This document shows positions 9,248 through 20,527 of a stretch of 41,838 nucleotides of DNA, piece after piece. Numbering within the stretch: the first letter of the stretch is position 1; each line of letters opens with the position of its first letter. A program made the position numbers and the translations under genes. Below the pieces are notes generated by a model. That model searched no databases. It saw only the letters and a list, made by a program, of their open reading frames with translations, and was not told the origin of the DNA. The stretch is taken from positions 1-41,838 of the forward strand of contig ML014273.1 of NCBI GenBank assembly GCA_003615045.1. Reading direction: 5' to 3'. This DNA is from Caulochytrium protostelioides. Lineage: Eukaryota > Chytridiomycota > Caulochytriomycetes > Caulochytriales > Caulochytriaceae.

Positions 9248-12200
9248 CTAGGAGAGAAGGGCTAGCATCCCGAGTTGGTGGCTTGAGCGGCACGGGATGC
9301 GGCGGACAAGCTCGCGCAGCACCACTTGACGGCGGAACCCCATTGCGCTGTCAGTGTGCAGCGCGCCGCTACCAGACACGGTGGCAGCAGCCGCACCGTA
9401 GGCCGAGGGCGCTGATCCGCTCCCGCGGTGAGCGGCCGGTAGGGCGGCCAGGCTATAGATGAGCGCGAGCAGACGACTGTTGCCGAGCACGGGGAGCTGG
9501 CCCGCTTGAATTTGCTGGTATGCCAGATTGAGCAGCTGCTGGAGCATCGCCGGACGCGTGCTGGCTTCCGGCGCGAGATCAGCCGCCGTCGTGGTGGCAT
9601 ACCCCGGCATCGGGGTCGGGGCCGAGGCCGAAGTCGAGGTCGGCGCGAGCAAGGGCATGAGGAAAGCAGCCGAGACTGACGGCGTGACGCCGTGAATCCG
9701 GTCGCTGTAGCATCGCAGCGCGGCGTTCAGCACGAGCAGGTCCTCCTGGCTCGTGGTGTGGGGCCGGCTCAAGAGGTCGGCGCGGATGGCCATCAGCAGC
9801 TGGGACGCCTCCCCGAGCGCGCGCTGCGTGTGCTCCATCTCCATCTCGTCGCGCTGGTCGAAGGCATCGTCCAGCACCGTCATCATCATCGGACCTGTCA
9901 GCAGCGTGTGCAGCTCGTGCAGCAGATATGCGCGCGCCAGGGGGTCGATCCAGGCGGCCGGCTGCGCCACCGTGGCGGCGGGCACAAGGTCCGTCTGGGC
10001 GAGCACGTCGAACAGCGCATCGGCGGGGGCCCCCGCGAGGCGCAGCAACGCGAACGATGCGGGAGCCATCGGCGCCCCGGTCGCGGCCGCGACGTCGAGA
10101 TGCATCTCGCGCCATCCATCGATGAGGGAAAGCGCCTTCCGGCGCGCCAGCCACGCGCCGATCGGCGACTCCGTCCGGTGCGCCAGGTGCACCCACACGC
10201 GCGCAGCGAGCAGCAGGTCCGCGGGCTCCGCGGCCATGTGCTGGAGGGCCCATGCCGCGGCGCAGCGCACGGCGGGCGAAGGTGGACGGGCGCCGGGCAT
10301 CCTCGCGCGCCAGGGATCCGCGACCGCCGGGGGTGCCGACGCCGATGCCGGCGACGACGCCGGTGACGGTGCCGACAACGATGCTGCCGGCGGCATCGCT
10401 GACGTCGATGCCGTCGAGGCTACCGCGTCGGCGGCCTCGAGCGTCGTGGCGTGGATCATCAGGGACCGCATCGCCCGACGGCGGCGGTCCAACCAGGCCT
10501 GGCCGGCATGGCCGCCCGCGCACAGCGCCAGTGCGGTACCCACCGCGAGCGCCACGTGGAAGCCTTCGCGAGCCGTGACGAGGGCCGAGCGCGTCACACG
10601 GGTGAGCGCCGAGCGGGGCTTCGCGTCCGCGCAGACCAGCCCCGCCGCGACGAGCAGGGCAACCGCGCCGCAGGCGACAAGGCCGGTCCTGCGAACGGTC
10701 GCGAACGCGGCGCGGTCGTCGTCGGCGGCGAAGTGCGATGAGCCGTTGACCCACGGCGCCGATCCCGTCGCCAGCGGCATCATGGTTGCGGCGGCGGTCT
10801 GCACGGCACCGCGCAGCCAGCCGACCAGATGCGGCGGCGACGGGATCGGCGCGGAGGGCAGGAGCGAGCTGCCGGCAAACGCGAACCCGGCCACGACCGC
10901 CATCCGACGGTTGAAGGGCATCTGCGGGACCAGGTGGAACGGCGAGAAGGCGCTGGGCGGCGCCATCATCAGATCGCCCGAATGGCCGGCCATCGCTAAG
11001 CCATGCGACAGGAAGGGGCGGCCAATCACAGGCGTGTCCGACAGCGGCGAGTGGAAGGGGCCTGCGTGAAGGAACCCGCCGTGCATCGATGCCGCGCTCA
11101 GCGCCGGCGTGGGCTGCGGAAGGCTGGCCACCGCCTCCGGCGTGACGGACGACGCCGGATCCAAGCTCGGCGGAGAGCCGAGGCTGCTGCTGTCTGAGAG
11201 GGCGCCATGCATCGCGGACATCGCATTGGCGGCGGCGGCAGCGGCGGCGGCCGCGTTGAACGCGGGGGCTGAGGGCAGGATGGCCACGGAGGGCATGAGC
11301 GTCGCCGCCGCCGCGGTGATAGTAGACGCCGCCTTCTTGCGCGCATCGACTTCCGCATCCATCACTTCATGCTGCAGCATGGCGCCGACGCCCGACGTCA
11401 TCTTGCTCGTCTGGGACGTCGCCGCGACCGACCGTGCTTCCGAGAGCTGGGCGAGCACTGCGTTATCATAGGCCCGGAGCACGTCCACGCCGCCCAAGCG
11501 CACGAGCAGGCCGCGCAGCAGCTCGTTCTCGTGCTTCATGGCCTGGTTCGCGTTGCGGAGGTAGACGATGTACTCGGTCGACTTGCGCAGGATCGTGGCT
11601 TTGTTCAGCTTGCGTGCGGGACTCGCATCCGCGGGATCGCCGCTGCCGCTGCCATTGCCGCCACTGCCGCCGTCGCCGCCGCCCCCCGTGGCACTGCCGT
11701 CGTGGGCGTCGTCCTCGTCCTCGAAATATAAGTCGTCGTTGGCATCGAAGTGCGGCTTGCGCGCCGAGTGCTTGCCGTTCAGGGCCGGCACGACTGACTT
11801 GAGCTCCGCAATGCGGTGATTGATGTTGTTGCGGTACCGACGCTCGATGGCGTTGTGCGCCTTCTTGCGCTGCTGCTTGGCGCCGCGCGTCAGCGGCACG
11901 TCGGCGTCGGCGTCGGCGTCGCTCTCGCCAGCGTCGTCCGATCCCGCCGTCTTGACCGCCACCGCCGCCTTCGCTGTCGCTGACGCCGCCGTGGAATCGT
12001 CCAGCGATCCGGTAGCGCTCAGCGGGCTCGCCGACACGCTCTGGAAACCCGAAGAAGGAGAGGCCCGCGGGTCGCGGCGGCAGCCGGCGTTGGCGGCGGC
12101 GGCGGCCGGCGTCGCGGGGACGGCGGAGGCCGCCTCGGCCGCGGGCGCCGCTTGGCCAAAGCCGCGGCCGGGCGCCTGGAGCGGCGGCCGCCCATCGGCC

Positions 12201-13603
12201 GTGTGGGAGAGCTGGCGCTGGCGTGCGACGGCGGCGGACCGCGACGGCGGCGACGCCGGCGCGACGTCGACGACGCGGCGTTTGAGCGGCCGTGCCGTGA
12301 CGGACGACGACGGCGATGGCGACTGCGAGGCGGCGCGCGCGGCCGCCACAGCGGCGCGGTGCCCGGAGGCCTGGGCGGCCGAGGCCGCAACGGACACGCC
12401 GGGCTGGGGCGCCGACCCTGGCCGAGACGCCGGCGTCGACACCGGCACGGACAGCGCCATGTGCTGGTGCGGAGTCAGCGTGTGCTGGCGCTGCAGCATC
12501 AGCGGCGAGGCCATGTCTTCCGGGAGCAGGGGCGCGCCCTTGGAAATGACCGAGGCCTCCGTGGTGGTCGGCACGAGCGCACGGGCCATGGGGCCCGGGT
12601 GCGCCGGGGCCGCGGCCGGGGGCGTGTGCGCGGTCGGGTGGCGCAGCGGTAGCGCCGCTTGCGACGCCGTCAGGCCGGGGAGCGCGGCCAGCGGGCCGTC
12701 CAGGAGCATGCCCGGCATGGGCAGATGCGCCATCGGGTGCATCATCATTCCGGCGGTCGTCGCAGATGCGGAAGACGCCGCCGCCACGTGCGCGGGCGCC
12801 ATCGTCGACATGGCGGACGGATGCATGGGCTCAAAGAGCCACGAGGTCGCGGGGTCGGTGGCCAGGAGGGGCGCCGCGGAGATCCCCGCGGTGGTCGTGG
12901 TTGCGCCAGCGGCGGCGGTGGATCCCTGAGTCATGGGGGCCGTGGTGGCCATGCCGAGATAGCCCATGCCCGGGTGGGCGGCCATCATGGGGAGCGATGT
13001 CATGGCGTGCTGTGCTGCCGGATGCAGCGGCGTAGCATGGGACGTAATGGCCGCGGCGAGCTGGTCCATGGTCGAGGGGAACGGCAAGGGTGGCGCGAGC
13101 GAGGTGGCGAGGCTATCGCCCGACGCTGGCGACCCGGTGCGCGAGGCCACGGCCGACCCGGGCTGCGCGGCCGATGGCAGCGAGGCCGTGGGCGAGGGCA
13201 CGGAGCTCGCCCCACCGCCGCCGCCGCCGCCGCCGCCGACGGCGTCCTCCACAGCAAAGCCCGACATTTGGGACAGCCCGGGATGCATGAGCACGCCCAG
13301 GGATGCCGCGGTGGGAAGCGTTGCGGGCATGCCGGAGGGGTCGATACCGGCGTTCAGGGTCATGCCGACGCCGGCGGCCGAGCCGGCCGCCGGACCGGCC
13401 GGAGCGCCCGCGGTGGCGCCAGCGCCCATGCCCATGCTCATACTCATGCCCAGACCCGCGTGCACAGCCACGGCGTTCGGGGCGGAGGCGGCCCAGTCGG
13501 CCAGGTACTGGTCCAGCTGGTGCTGGTGGTGCTCCTGGTCAAGGTCGCCGGAAGCAGCCGCGGCGCTGCCCATGAAAGGCACCGCCATGGTCTGCATGGC
13601 CAT
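9248..13603 (-). CDS. SRE1: SREBP/Sre1-like membrane-bound bHLH transcription factor
   Basis: One uninterrupted frame of 1451 aa. The N-terminal ~570 residues are a low-complexity Met/Ala/Gly/Pro/Ser activation-type region. A bHLH follows: the basic helix KAHNAIERRYRNNIN carries the SREBP hallmark Tyr (Y590, codon 11834-11836) that allows SRE as well as E-box binding. Helix 1 ends near L608; helix 2 (LNKATILRKSTEYIVYL) starts near 666 and continues as a zipper. Hydrophobic segments near 901-918, 973-991 and 1015-1031 fit the ER hairpin, and a ~400-residue C-terminal domain fits the regulatory part that binds SCAP. In fungi Sre1 is cleaved under low sterol or oxygen to release the factor to the nucleus. 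ATG 13603 is chosen (AGCATGG context); upstream codons include no ATG. It is about 300 residues longer than human SREBPs. The helix1-helix2 loop is unusually long. SCAP is not in this window. Confidence 0.9.
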   Translation of the reverse strand: MAMQTMAVPFMGSAAAASGDLDQEHHQHQLDQYLADWAASAPNAVAVHAGLGMSMSMGMGAGATAGAPAGPAAGSAAGVGMTLNAGIDPSGMPATLPTAASLGVLMHPGLSQMSGFAVEDAVGGGGGGGGGASSVPSPTASLPSAAQPGSAVASRTGSPASGDSLATSLAPPLPFPSTMDQLAAAITSHATPLHPAAQHAMTSLPMMAAHPGMGYLGMATTAPMTQGSTAAAGATTTTAGISAAPLLATDPATSWLFEPMHPSAMSTMAPAHVAAASSASATTAGMMMHPMAHLPMPGMLLDGPLAALPGLTASQAALPLRHPTAHTPPAAAPAHPGPMARALVPTTTEASVISKGAPLLPEDMASPLMLQRQHTLTPHQHMALSVPVSTPASRPGSAPQPGVSVAASAAQASGHRAAVAAARAASQSPSPSSSVTARPLKRRVVDVAPASPPSRSAAVARQRQLSHTADGRPPLQAPGRGFGQAAPAAEAASAVPATPAAAAANAGCRRDPRASPSSGFQSVSASPLSATGSLDDSTAASATAKAAVAVKTAGSDDAGESDADADADVPLTRGAKQQRKKAHNAIERRYRNNINHRIAELKSVVPALNGKHSARKPHFDANDDLYFEDEDDAHDGSATGGGGDGGSGGNGSGSGDPADASPARKLNKATILRKSTEYIVYLRNANQAMKHENELLRGLLVRLGGVDVLRAYDNAVLAQLSEARSVAATSQTSKMTSGVGAMLQHEVMDAEVDARKKAASTITAAAATLMPSVAILPSAPAFNAAAAAAAAANAMSAMHGALSDSSSLGSPPSLDPASSVTPEAVASLPQPTPALSAASMHGGFLHAGPFHSPLSDTPVIGRPFLSHGLAMAGHSGDLMMAPPSAFSPFHLVPQMPFNRRMAVVAGFAFAGSSLLPSAPIPSPPHLVGWLRGAVQTAAATMMPLATGSAPWVNGSSHFAADDDRAAFATVRRTGLVACGAVALLVAAGLVCADAKPRSALTRVTRSALVTAREGFHVALAVGTALALCAGGHAGQAWLDRRRRAMRSLMIHATTLEAADAVASTASTSAMPPAASLSAPSPASSPASASAPPAVADPWRARMPGARPPSPAVRCAAAWALQHMAAEPADLLLAARVWVHLAHRTESPIGAWLARRKALSLIDGWREMHLDVAAATGAPMAPASFALLRLAGAPADALFDVLAQTDLVPAATVAQPAAWIDPLARAYLLHELHTLLTGPMMMTVLDDAFDQRDEMEMEHTQRALGEASQLLMAIRADLLSRPHTTSQEDLLVLNAALRCYSDRIHGVTPSVSAAFLMPLLAPTSTSASAPTPMPGYATTTAADLAPEASTRPAMLQQLLNLAYQQIQAGQLPVLGNSRLLALIYSLAALPAAHRGSGSAPSAYGAAAATVSGSGALHTDSAMGFRRQVVLRELVRRIPCRSSHQLGMLALLS

Positions 13604-14283
13604 GCTGACCCGGTGGACCGGCCCCGGGGACACGCGACAGCGGTCGGTGGTGCGTCCAAGGCACAAGAAAGCGAGAAAGGGTCGACAGGCGCGTCGTCAA
13701 ACGTCACACGCTGGGTTGGTATCGGGTCGGTATCGGGTGAGCAAACGTTCCCCCATCGCGTCGAGACGCACCGACAGGGTCTTGCCAACCTGCTCTATCA
13801 TGCTGGGTGGCGAGGACGCCATGGGATGGGACGCCGGGCAGGGGGGAGCGTCAACTATGAGCGATTGCTTGCTGCCCGACGATGCGAACTCGAAACGCCG
13901 AGACGTGCGTCGACGATGCATGCTGGCTCGGCCGAGTCAGGAGCTCGCTTGTCATCCGGTTCCCCCCGAACGACGGCGATCCCTTGGGGAATGCCCACGG
14001 CCCGCCAACCGGCCGCGGCGCTCTCGGGCGACGCACCGCTGCGCCGCGTATGCGCGTGGCGATGGCCGCGGCGCGCCGATGTCACGCTGAGCGCAGGCGC
14101 GCCGCGCCTCCTCGATCGCTGGTCCGCCCGTCCCTCGGCCACCCGTCCCTCGGCCGCGAGGCCGCTTCCCGCCGCTCCGCCCGACGCCGATACCGATAGG
14201 GATGCCGGCGGCCTGCGCCGTGGCGGGCCGCCGCGCGTCAGGAGAACGACGCCGCCGCCGGACGCCGCCGCCGGACGCCGCCG

Positions 14284-14398
14284 CTGGCCGCCGGACGCCG
14301 CCGCCGCTGGCCGCCGGACGCCGCCGCCGCTGGCCGCCGGACGCCGCCGCCGCTGGCCGCCGGACGCCGCCGCCGCTGGCCGCCGCCGCCCGCCAAGC
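14284..14398. repeat. 23-bp GC-rich tandem repeat array
   Basis: Five units of 23 bp start with ctgg at 14284, 14307, 14330, 14353 and 14376; each contains ctggccgccggacgcc followed by ccg triplets. The unit is not a multiple of three, so the repeat cycles through frames and does not support coding. The last unit degenerates into ccg runs. Confidence 0.9.
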
Positions 14399-14842
14399 CC
14401 CGCGCGGACATCAGGCCACCCACGCCGCGCCTGGCGCGCTCGTGTCGCCGGCGTCCAGCCCCGCCCCGCGTGTGGCCGTGGCGGTCCGCCGACGCGGTCC
14501 TGGCGGGGGGGAGTCCCCACCGTCGCTGCAATGCTCTCCGGAACACGGCGCCGTCGGAGGCTGACGGGGAGATGGGTGGGGTGGACGCTGACGGCGCGGG
14601 GTGGCCTGGGTAGCCTGGGTACACCCGGCGGCGTGGGCCGGCAGAAGCGTGTTCCGCGCGAGCGACGGCGACGGCGACGGCGGTGGCGATCGCACCATCC
14701 CACCGCGTGCGGGGAGCCGGCGTCGGCGCGCCGTCCGTCGGCGTACCCCCGCGCACGCCCCAGGAAGGAGGCACGGCCGCCGCGGCATCACGCCACGCCG
14801 CGGCCCGCGCGGTGGTGCTCTGGCGTCGGTGGTGCGCATCGA

Positions 14843-14882
14843 CATCGGGCATCGGGCATCGGGCATCGGGCATCGGCATCGG
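14843..14882. repeat. Heptamer microsatellite (CATCGGG)n
   Basis: Four exact catcggg units (14843-14870) are followed by catcgg-catcgg. Confidence 0.9.
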
Positions 14883-15254
14883 CGTCGACGTCGGCCTCGA
14901 TGTCGACACCCGGCAGCGGCGCCCGGCAGCGGCGACAGGGGTGGGCTGGGCGACCATCGTGTTCCACCTGCCCGACCTTGCTGGCACCGAGGCCGCCGCT
15001 CTCGGTAGACCGGCCCCCACAGTCTCGGCTCGTCGGGGGGGTGCCGTCCCAGCGTCCTGCGGCACGGTCCCGATGGTGCGAGTCAGACCACCGCCGGTGA
15101 TGCCGGGTCGCTGCGGTCAGTGTAGCCTGATGAAGCATGGTGGTCCGTCGGTAGGGCGGGCCATCATCTGCAGCCATGAAAGCACGACAGTCCTCCCTTG
15201 AACGCGGCGCTTGGCGCCGACCGCTTCCTCATGGGCGGAGCATGATGATGAATC

Positions 15255-15284
15255 ATCGCATCGCATCGCATCGCATCGCATCGC
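15255..15284. repeat. Pentamer microsatellite (ATCGC)n
   Basis: Six perfect atcgc units. The same pentamer recurs at 30310-30389 and 31393-31411. Confidence 0.92.
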
Positions 15285-16308
15285 AGAGGATGGACCCGGC
15301 ATGGATAATTCCTGGTTGGCTTGGCCGCATGGGCCGCGGGTGGCCGCATCGATAGAGTCGCAGGGCCCTGTTGCTGCTCGTCTCATGGCTCCCGAATCCT
15401 CACCGGTCTCGCTGCCCTCGCCGCTTGCGCCGTCCTCGCCATCGATGTCGTCCCGAGCGATGTGGCCGCTCGCAGCGACCAGCCGCACCGACCCTGTTTT
15501 CGTTCTCTTCCGCACGCGCGCGGGGCCCGCGCGCCGCGTCGTCGATGGCGGGCCTGCATGCCCAGTCGCTGTGCTTCGCGTGAATCGGCGCGGGGTGGCA
15601 CCGCGTCCGCGCGTGATGGACCAGGAAGGCAGCTACGCCGCCCGCGCCGCTGGCGCGTGCAGCGTGATAAAGCCAGCGAAGGCGGCGGGCGATGCGCAGC
15701 AACCGCACGAGAGACCGGCTAGCGACGCCGGTCACGCCGGAGATGCTGGAGATGCCGGCGACATCGACAACCGGCCGTTTAATGCCAAGGGAGGGCATAT
15801 GCCGGCTGGCATGCGTGCGGCGGCGTTCGGACGTATGCACGTCTCGTGCAGTTCCTTCTAGGTGGAGTGCGGGACGGCTCAGACCGACCGCCGGCCGGCG
15901 CGCCCGGGCGGCCGGGAGCCCCCGTCGCGGTTCCCCAACAATACAGGGGTCTTGAACGTGCTATTCGGCCCTCGACGGCGCCGGAGAGCAGGAAGCGGGG
16001 CGTCCGGCTGCTCAGGATCCGTTCCCCTGACTGGGCGGTCAGCCTGGGATGTGCCACCGCGAGGCCACGGGATCCGCATGCAGCTGTTGATCTGTTCCAC
16101 GGCCTCGATTCGCACAGCGCTTCGATGTCACGTGATACATGGCGCGACGGACAGCGACATTCCACGTTCACCGTAATTTTGCAAACGCCGCCACCAACCT
16201 GGGCTGCCTCTTTCTGATTTCAACACTTCTCTGGTGTTTAGTTTCTTTTACGGGGGGTGTTTGCCACTGCAGCCCATACCGGTTTGACAGGATCGGCCCC
16301 GCACCACG

Positions 16309-19300
16309 ATGGCGCGCAATCTCACGTTCTGTCTCGACCGCGGCGGAACGTTTTTGGACGGCCTGGTCTTTGAGGACGCGACCGAGCGGGGCGTGATCAA
16401 GATTCTGAGCGTTGACCCCAAGAACTACCCCGATGCGCCCACCGAAGGGATCCGGCGGCTGCTGGAGCTCGCGACCGGCGAATCACACCCGCGCGGCCAG
16501 CCCATCGACACACGCCGCATCAAGGCGATCCGCATGGGCACGACCGTCGCCACCAACGCGCTGTTGGAACGCAAGGGCGAGCGCCATGCGCTGCTCGTGA
16601 CGAAAGGGTTTCGCGACCTGCTGCAGATCGGCAACCAGGTAAGAACGTGCTGGCGGCGGCTTGTACGGACACTCCTTTCGCCGCTGGGGCGATGCGGCAT
16701 GCACCGACACCCGCGGGTGAAGAAAAACATGGGAAGACAAGACTCATCACCATGCTTGCTTGTCGGTCTCTCTCGTCCATGGATTTTGGATCTATGACAT
16801 GGCATCTTGGGGAATTTGTCGCATGACATCTCAGGCCCGGCCCCATATCTTTGACTTGAAAATCACGGCTCCAGATGTCCTATACGCTGAGGTGGTGGAG
16901 GTCGACGAGCGCGTGACGCTCGCCGATTACACGCACCGGCCAGACGCCCTCGGCCCCTTTGCGCCGCCACCTGATGCAACCGACCGGTATGCCCGCGGCC
17001 GCACCGGCGAGTGGATTGAGATTCTGAAGCCGATTGATCTGGCCGCACTGAAACAGCAGCTGCACGATGTCTACGCCCGGGGCATCCGCTCGCTCGCCGT
17101 GGTGCTCCTGCACGCGTATACGTTCACCCAGCACGAGAAGGCCATCGAGGCACTGGCGACCGAGATCGGCTTTACCCAGATCTCGCTGTCGTCGGAGATT
17201 AGCCCCACCATCAAAGTCATCAGCCGCGGTCAATCCGCGACCGTCGACGCGTACCTGGATCCGTGCATCAAGCGGTATCTTGCCAGTTTCTTTGAAGGGT
17301 TCGACGCGGGGATCCGCACTGACGTTAAGGTCGACTTCATGAAGTCGGACGGCGGCCTCGTGTCCTCCCAGAACCTGTCGGGCATTCGCTCGATCCTGTC
17401 CGGCCCGGCAGCCGGCGTCGTCGGGTACGCGCGCACCAGCTACATTGCGCACGACGACGGGGGCGACCCGCGCGCCGGGAAGCCCGTGATCGGCCTCGAC
17501 GTGGGCGGGACCAGCACCGACGTCAGTCGGTATGCGGGCACCTTCGAACACGTCTATGAGATGAACGTCTCGGGCGTCACGATCCAGGCGCCGCAGCTGG
17601 ATATCAACACCGTCGCCGCGGGCGGCGGCTCGCGTCTCTTCTATCGCAACGGCATGTTCGTGGTCGGTCCCGAGTCGACCGCCGCCGACCCCGGCCCGGT
17701 CTGCTACCGCAAGGGCGGCAACCTCGCCGTCACGGATGCCAACCTGTATCTGGGCCGGCTGGTGCCCGAGTTCTTCCCCAAGATCTTTGGGCCGGGCGAG
17801 AACGAGCCGCTCGACGTCGCGGCGACGGCGTCAGCGTTTGAGACCCTCGGTGAAGAGATCGGCTGGAGCGCGCAACACCCGTCGGATGCCGCAATGGATG
17901 CGATGGTCTACGGGTTTATCAAGGTCGCGAACGAGGCGATGTGCCGTCCGATTCGCGCGCTGACGCAGGCGAAGGGCCACGAGCCGGGCGACCATATCCT
18001 CGCGACGTTTGGCGGCGCCGGCGCGCAGCACGCCGTCAGCATCGCCCGCTCGCTGGGCATCGAGGAGATCATTGTGCACCGCCATAGCAGCATCCTGTCG
18101 GCGTACGGTCTCTCGCTCGCCGACGTCATCTACGAGACGAGCCTCCCGGCGGCGGCGCAGCTGTCTGAGGACGGCATGGCGGCGTTCACGGCGCAGCTCG
18201 ACGCACTCGCGGCGGACGCCGAGCAGCACCTCGCGGCTGAGGGCTTCGCGCCCGCCCAGATCACGTGCCACCGGTTCCTCAACTTGCGGTACAGGGGCAC
18301 GTCCACGACGCTCATGACGCTTGTGGACGGTGCCGGCCGCGCTGCCGAGATTGCCGCTGCATTCCAGCAGCTACACGAGCAGGAGTTCGGGTTTACCCAG
18401 CCCCACCCCGTCGTACTGGTCGACGACTTCCGCGTCCGCGCGATCGCCAAATCGCCCATCCAGACCCAGACCAACTGGCTTCACCAACTCCGCGCCGTCG
18501 AGGCTGATGCCGCCGCCGACGCGCCGGCGGCTGCGGCTGCGGCGGACCCGATACCCGTCACGTCGAACCCGGTCTACTTTGAGGAGTGCGGCCGCGTCGC
18601 GACCGGCGTATACCTGCTGAAGCAGCTACCCATTGGCACCAAGCTGGCAGGCCCGGCTCTGATCCTGGATGCGAATGCGACGATCGTCGTCGAGCCGAAC
18701 TCGGAAGCGACGATTCTGCCTGACTACGTGCACCTGCGCGTGCTCGGCCAAGCCAAGCTGCCGACGCACGTCACCGATGCGAGCCAGGTCGTCTGCGATC
18801 CGATCCGTTTGGGCGTGTTCTCGCACCGGTTTATGGGCATCGCCGAGCAGATGGGTCGCCGGCTGCAGCTGACGGCCATCTCGGTGAATATCAAGGAACG
18901 GCTCGACTTTAGCTGCGCGATCTTCGACCCGACGGGCGGTCTCGTGGCCAACGCGCCCTCCATCCCGGTGCACCTCGGCGCGATGCAGGAGGCCGTCAGG
19001 TGGCAGATGGACCACCACCGCGGCCAGCTGCGCAAGGGCGACGTCCTCATGTCAAACCACCCTGCCGCGGGCGGCTCACATCTGCCCGACGTGACCGTGA
19101 TCACGCCCGTGTTCGTCGGGGGTGAGGTGGCCTTCTGCGTCGCGAGCCGCGGGCACCACGCGGACATCGGCGGCATCATGCCCGGCAGCATGCCACCCTT
19201 TTCGCGCGAGCTGTACCAGGAAGGCGCAGCCTTCAAGACCCATCTCCTCGTCCGCGACGGACACTTCGACGAGGCCGGCGTCATCGAGCTGTTCCGCGAC

Positions 19301-20527
19301 AAACCCGCGCAGTATCCCGGGTGCTCGGGCAGCCGCGCGCTCGGCGACCTCCTCAGCGACCTGCGGGCCCAGGTCGCTGCGAACCAGCGCGGGATTGTGC
19401 TGGTCTATGAGCTGGTCGCCACGTACGGGCTGCCAGTCGTGCAGGCATACATGCGCTTTATTCAGGAGAACGCGGCCGAGCAGGTGCAGCGGATGCTGGT
19501 GGACACGGTCAAGCGTCTGGGCCGCCACCAGCTGCGCTGCCAGGACTTCATGGACGATGGCAGTCCGATCCAGGTCGAGATCACGATTGACGCGCACGCG
19601 CGGACCGCATGCTTCGATTTCGCGGGCACCGGCAGCCAAGTCTACGGCAACATCAATGCGCCGCGCGCCGTCTGTTACTCGGCCATTATCTACTGTTTGC
19701 GCAGCCTGGTGGATATGGACATGCCGCTGAACAACGGCTGCTTCAAGCCGATCACGGTCAAGATCCCTGAGCACAGTCTGCTCTCGCCGGACGAGAACTG
19801 CGCCGTCGTGGGCGGCAATGTGGTCACGAGCCAGCGGCTCTGCGACGTGATCCTGCGCGCGTTCGAGGCCGCTGCCGACAGCCAGGGCTGCTGCAACAAC
19901 CTGACGTTCGGCAAGACCGCCGTGGGGACCAGCGCCGGCGGCCGCAGCGAAGGGTTCGGCTACTATGAGACCATCGCCGGTGGCCACGGCGCGGGGCCCT
20001 CGTGGCACGGCAAGTCGGGGTATGCGATCCACATGACCAACACGCGCATCACGGATGTCGAAACGTTCGAGAAGCACTATCCTGTCATCATCCGGCGGTT
20101 CGGGCTGCGCCCTGGCAGCGGCGGCGATGGCGCTTTCCGCGGCGGCAACGGCGTGGTCCGCGAGTTCGAGTTCCGTGAAGATGGCCTCGAGGTGGGTATC
20201 CTCTCAGAGCGCCGCGTGTATGCGCCGCACGGCATGCACGGCGGCGGCAACGCCCAGCGCGGCCTTAACCTGCTGCTGCGCCACGACGCCGCCACCGGCG
20301 CCTATGCCTGCTTCAACCTCGGCTCCCGGAACGCCGTCGTCGTCAACCGCTTCGACCGTGTCCGCATCGAGACGCCGGGCGGCGGAGGATGGGGCTGCCC
20401 GTCAGAGGCAGCGCCTGCGCCGTCCAAGGCCGCGGCATCGAGCGATGCGAAGGGCGACGCAGCGACGCCCATCCTGGAAGGCATCGGTTCGGTCGCCAAC
20501 TGGTCGAAAGCGCAGCACTCCGCATGA
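16309..20527 (+). CDS. OXP1: 5-oxoprolinase (ATP-hydrolysing)
   Basis: Exons 16309-16638 and 16835-20527 give 1340 aa (yeast Oxp1 1286). The enzyme opens 5-oxoproline to glutamate using ATP, a step of glutathione turnover in the cytosol. The N-terminal hydantoinase-A half begins with DRGGTF (residues 10-15), [31 protein letters not shown] and, across the splice, [25 protein letters not shown] and [10 protein letters not shown] mark the ATP-binding core, and [25 protein letters not shown] is present as expected. The C-terminal hydantoinase-B half shows [26 protein letters not shown] and [14 protein letters not shown], and it ends with the Gly-rich [11 protein letters not shown] 16309 is at the start of the conserved domain. 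Mammalian-length fusion of A and B halves is intact, so it should be active. UTP25 follows on the same strand 486 bp downstream. The only odd parts are short Ala insertions (near codons at 18500-18545 and at the C-terminus). Confidence 0.95.
16639..16834 (+). other. Spliceosomal intron in OXP1
   Basis: A 196-nt phase-0 intron begins gtaaga and ends ctcag. A possible branch site, ctatgac, lies at 16792-16798. Removal restores the family motif GNQARP-IFDL. Confidence 0.92.

Larger units (their letters stand above)
13604..16308. other. 2.7-kb divergent intergenic region, repeat-rich
   Basis: It separates the SREBP and OXP1 starts. Open frames run on both strands but look like compositional noise (runs of Arg, Pro, Ala and Gly). 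It holds a 23-bp array, a catcggg array and a pentamer array (listed separately), and direct repeats such as ccgtccctcggcc near 14128-14155. A palindromic TCACGTGA lies at 16128-16135, about 175 bp before the OXP1 ATG. No RNA gene was found. Confidence 0.5.

Noticed and set aside
12659-15100. 813-codon plus-strand frame overlapping the SREBP 5' end
   Set aside because: It is antisense to SREBP and dominated by His/Arg/Gly runs. It mirrors the high third-position GC of the real gene and has no homolog that I know.
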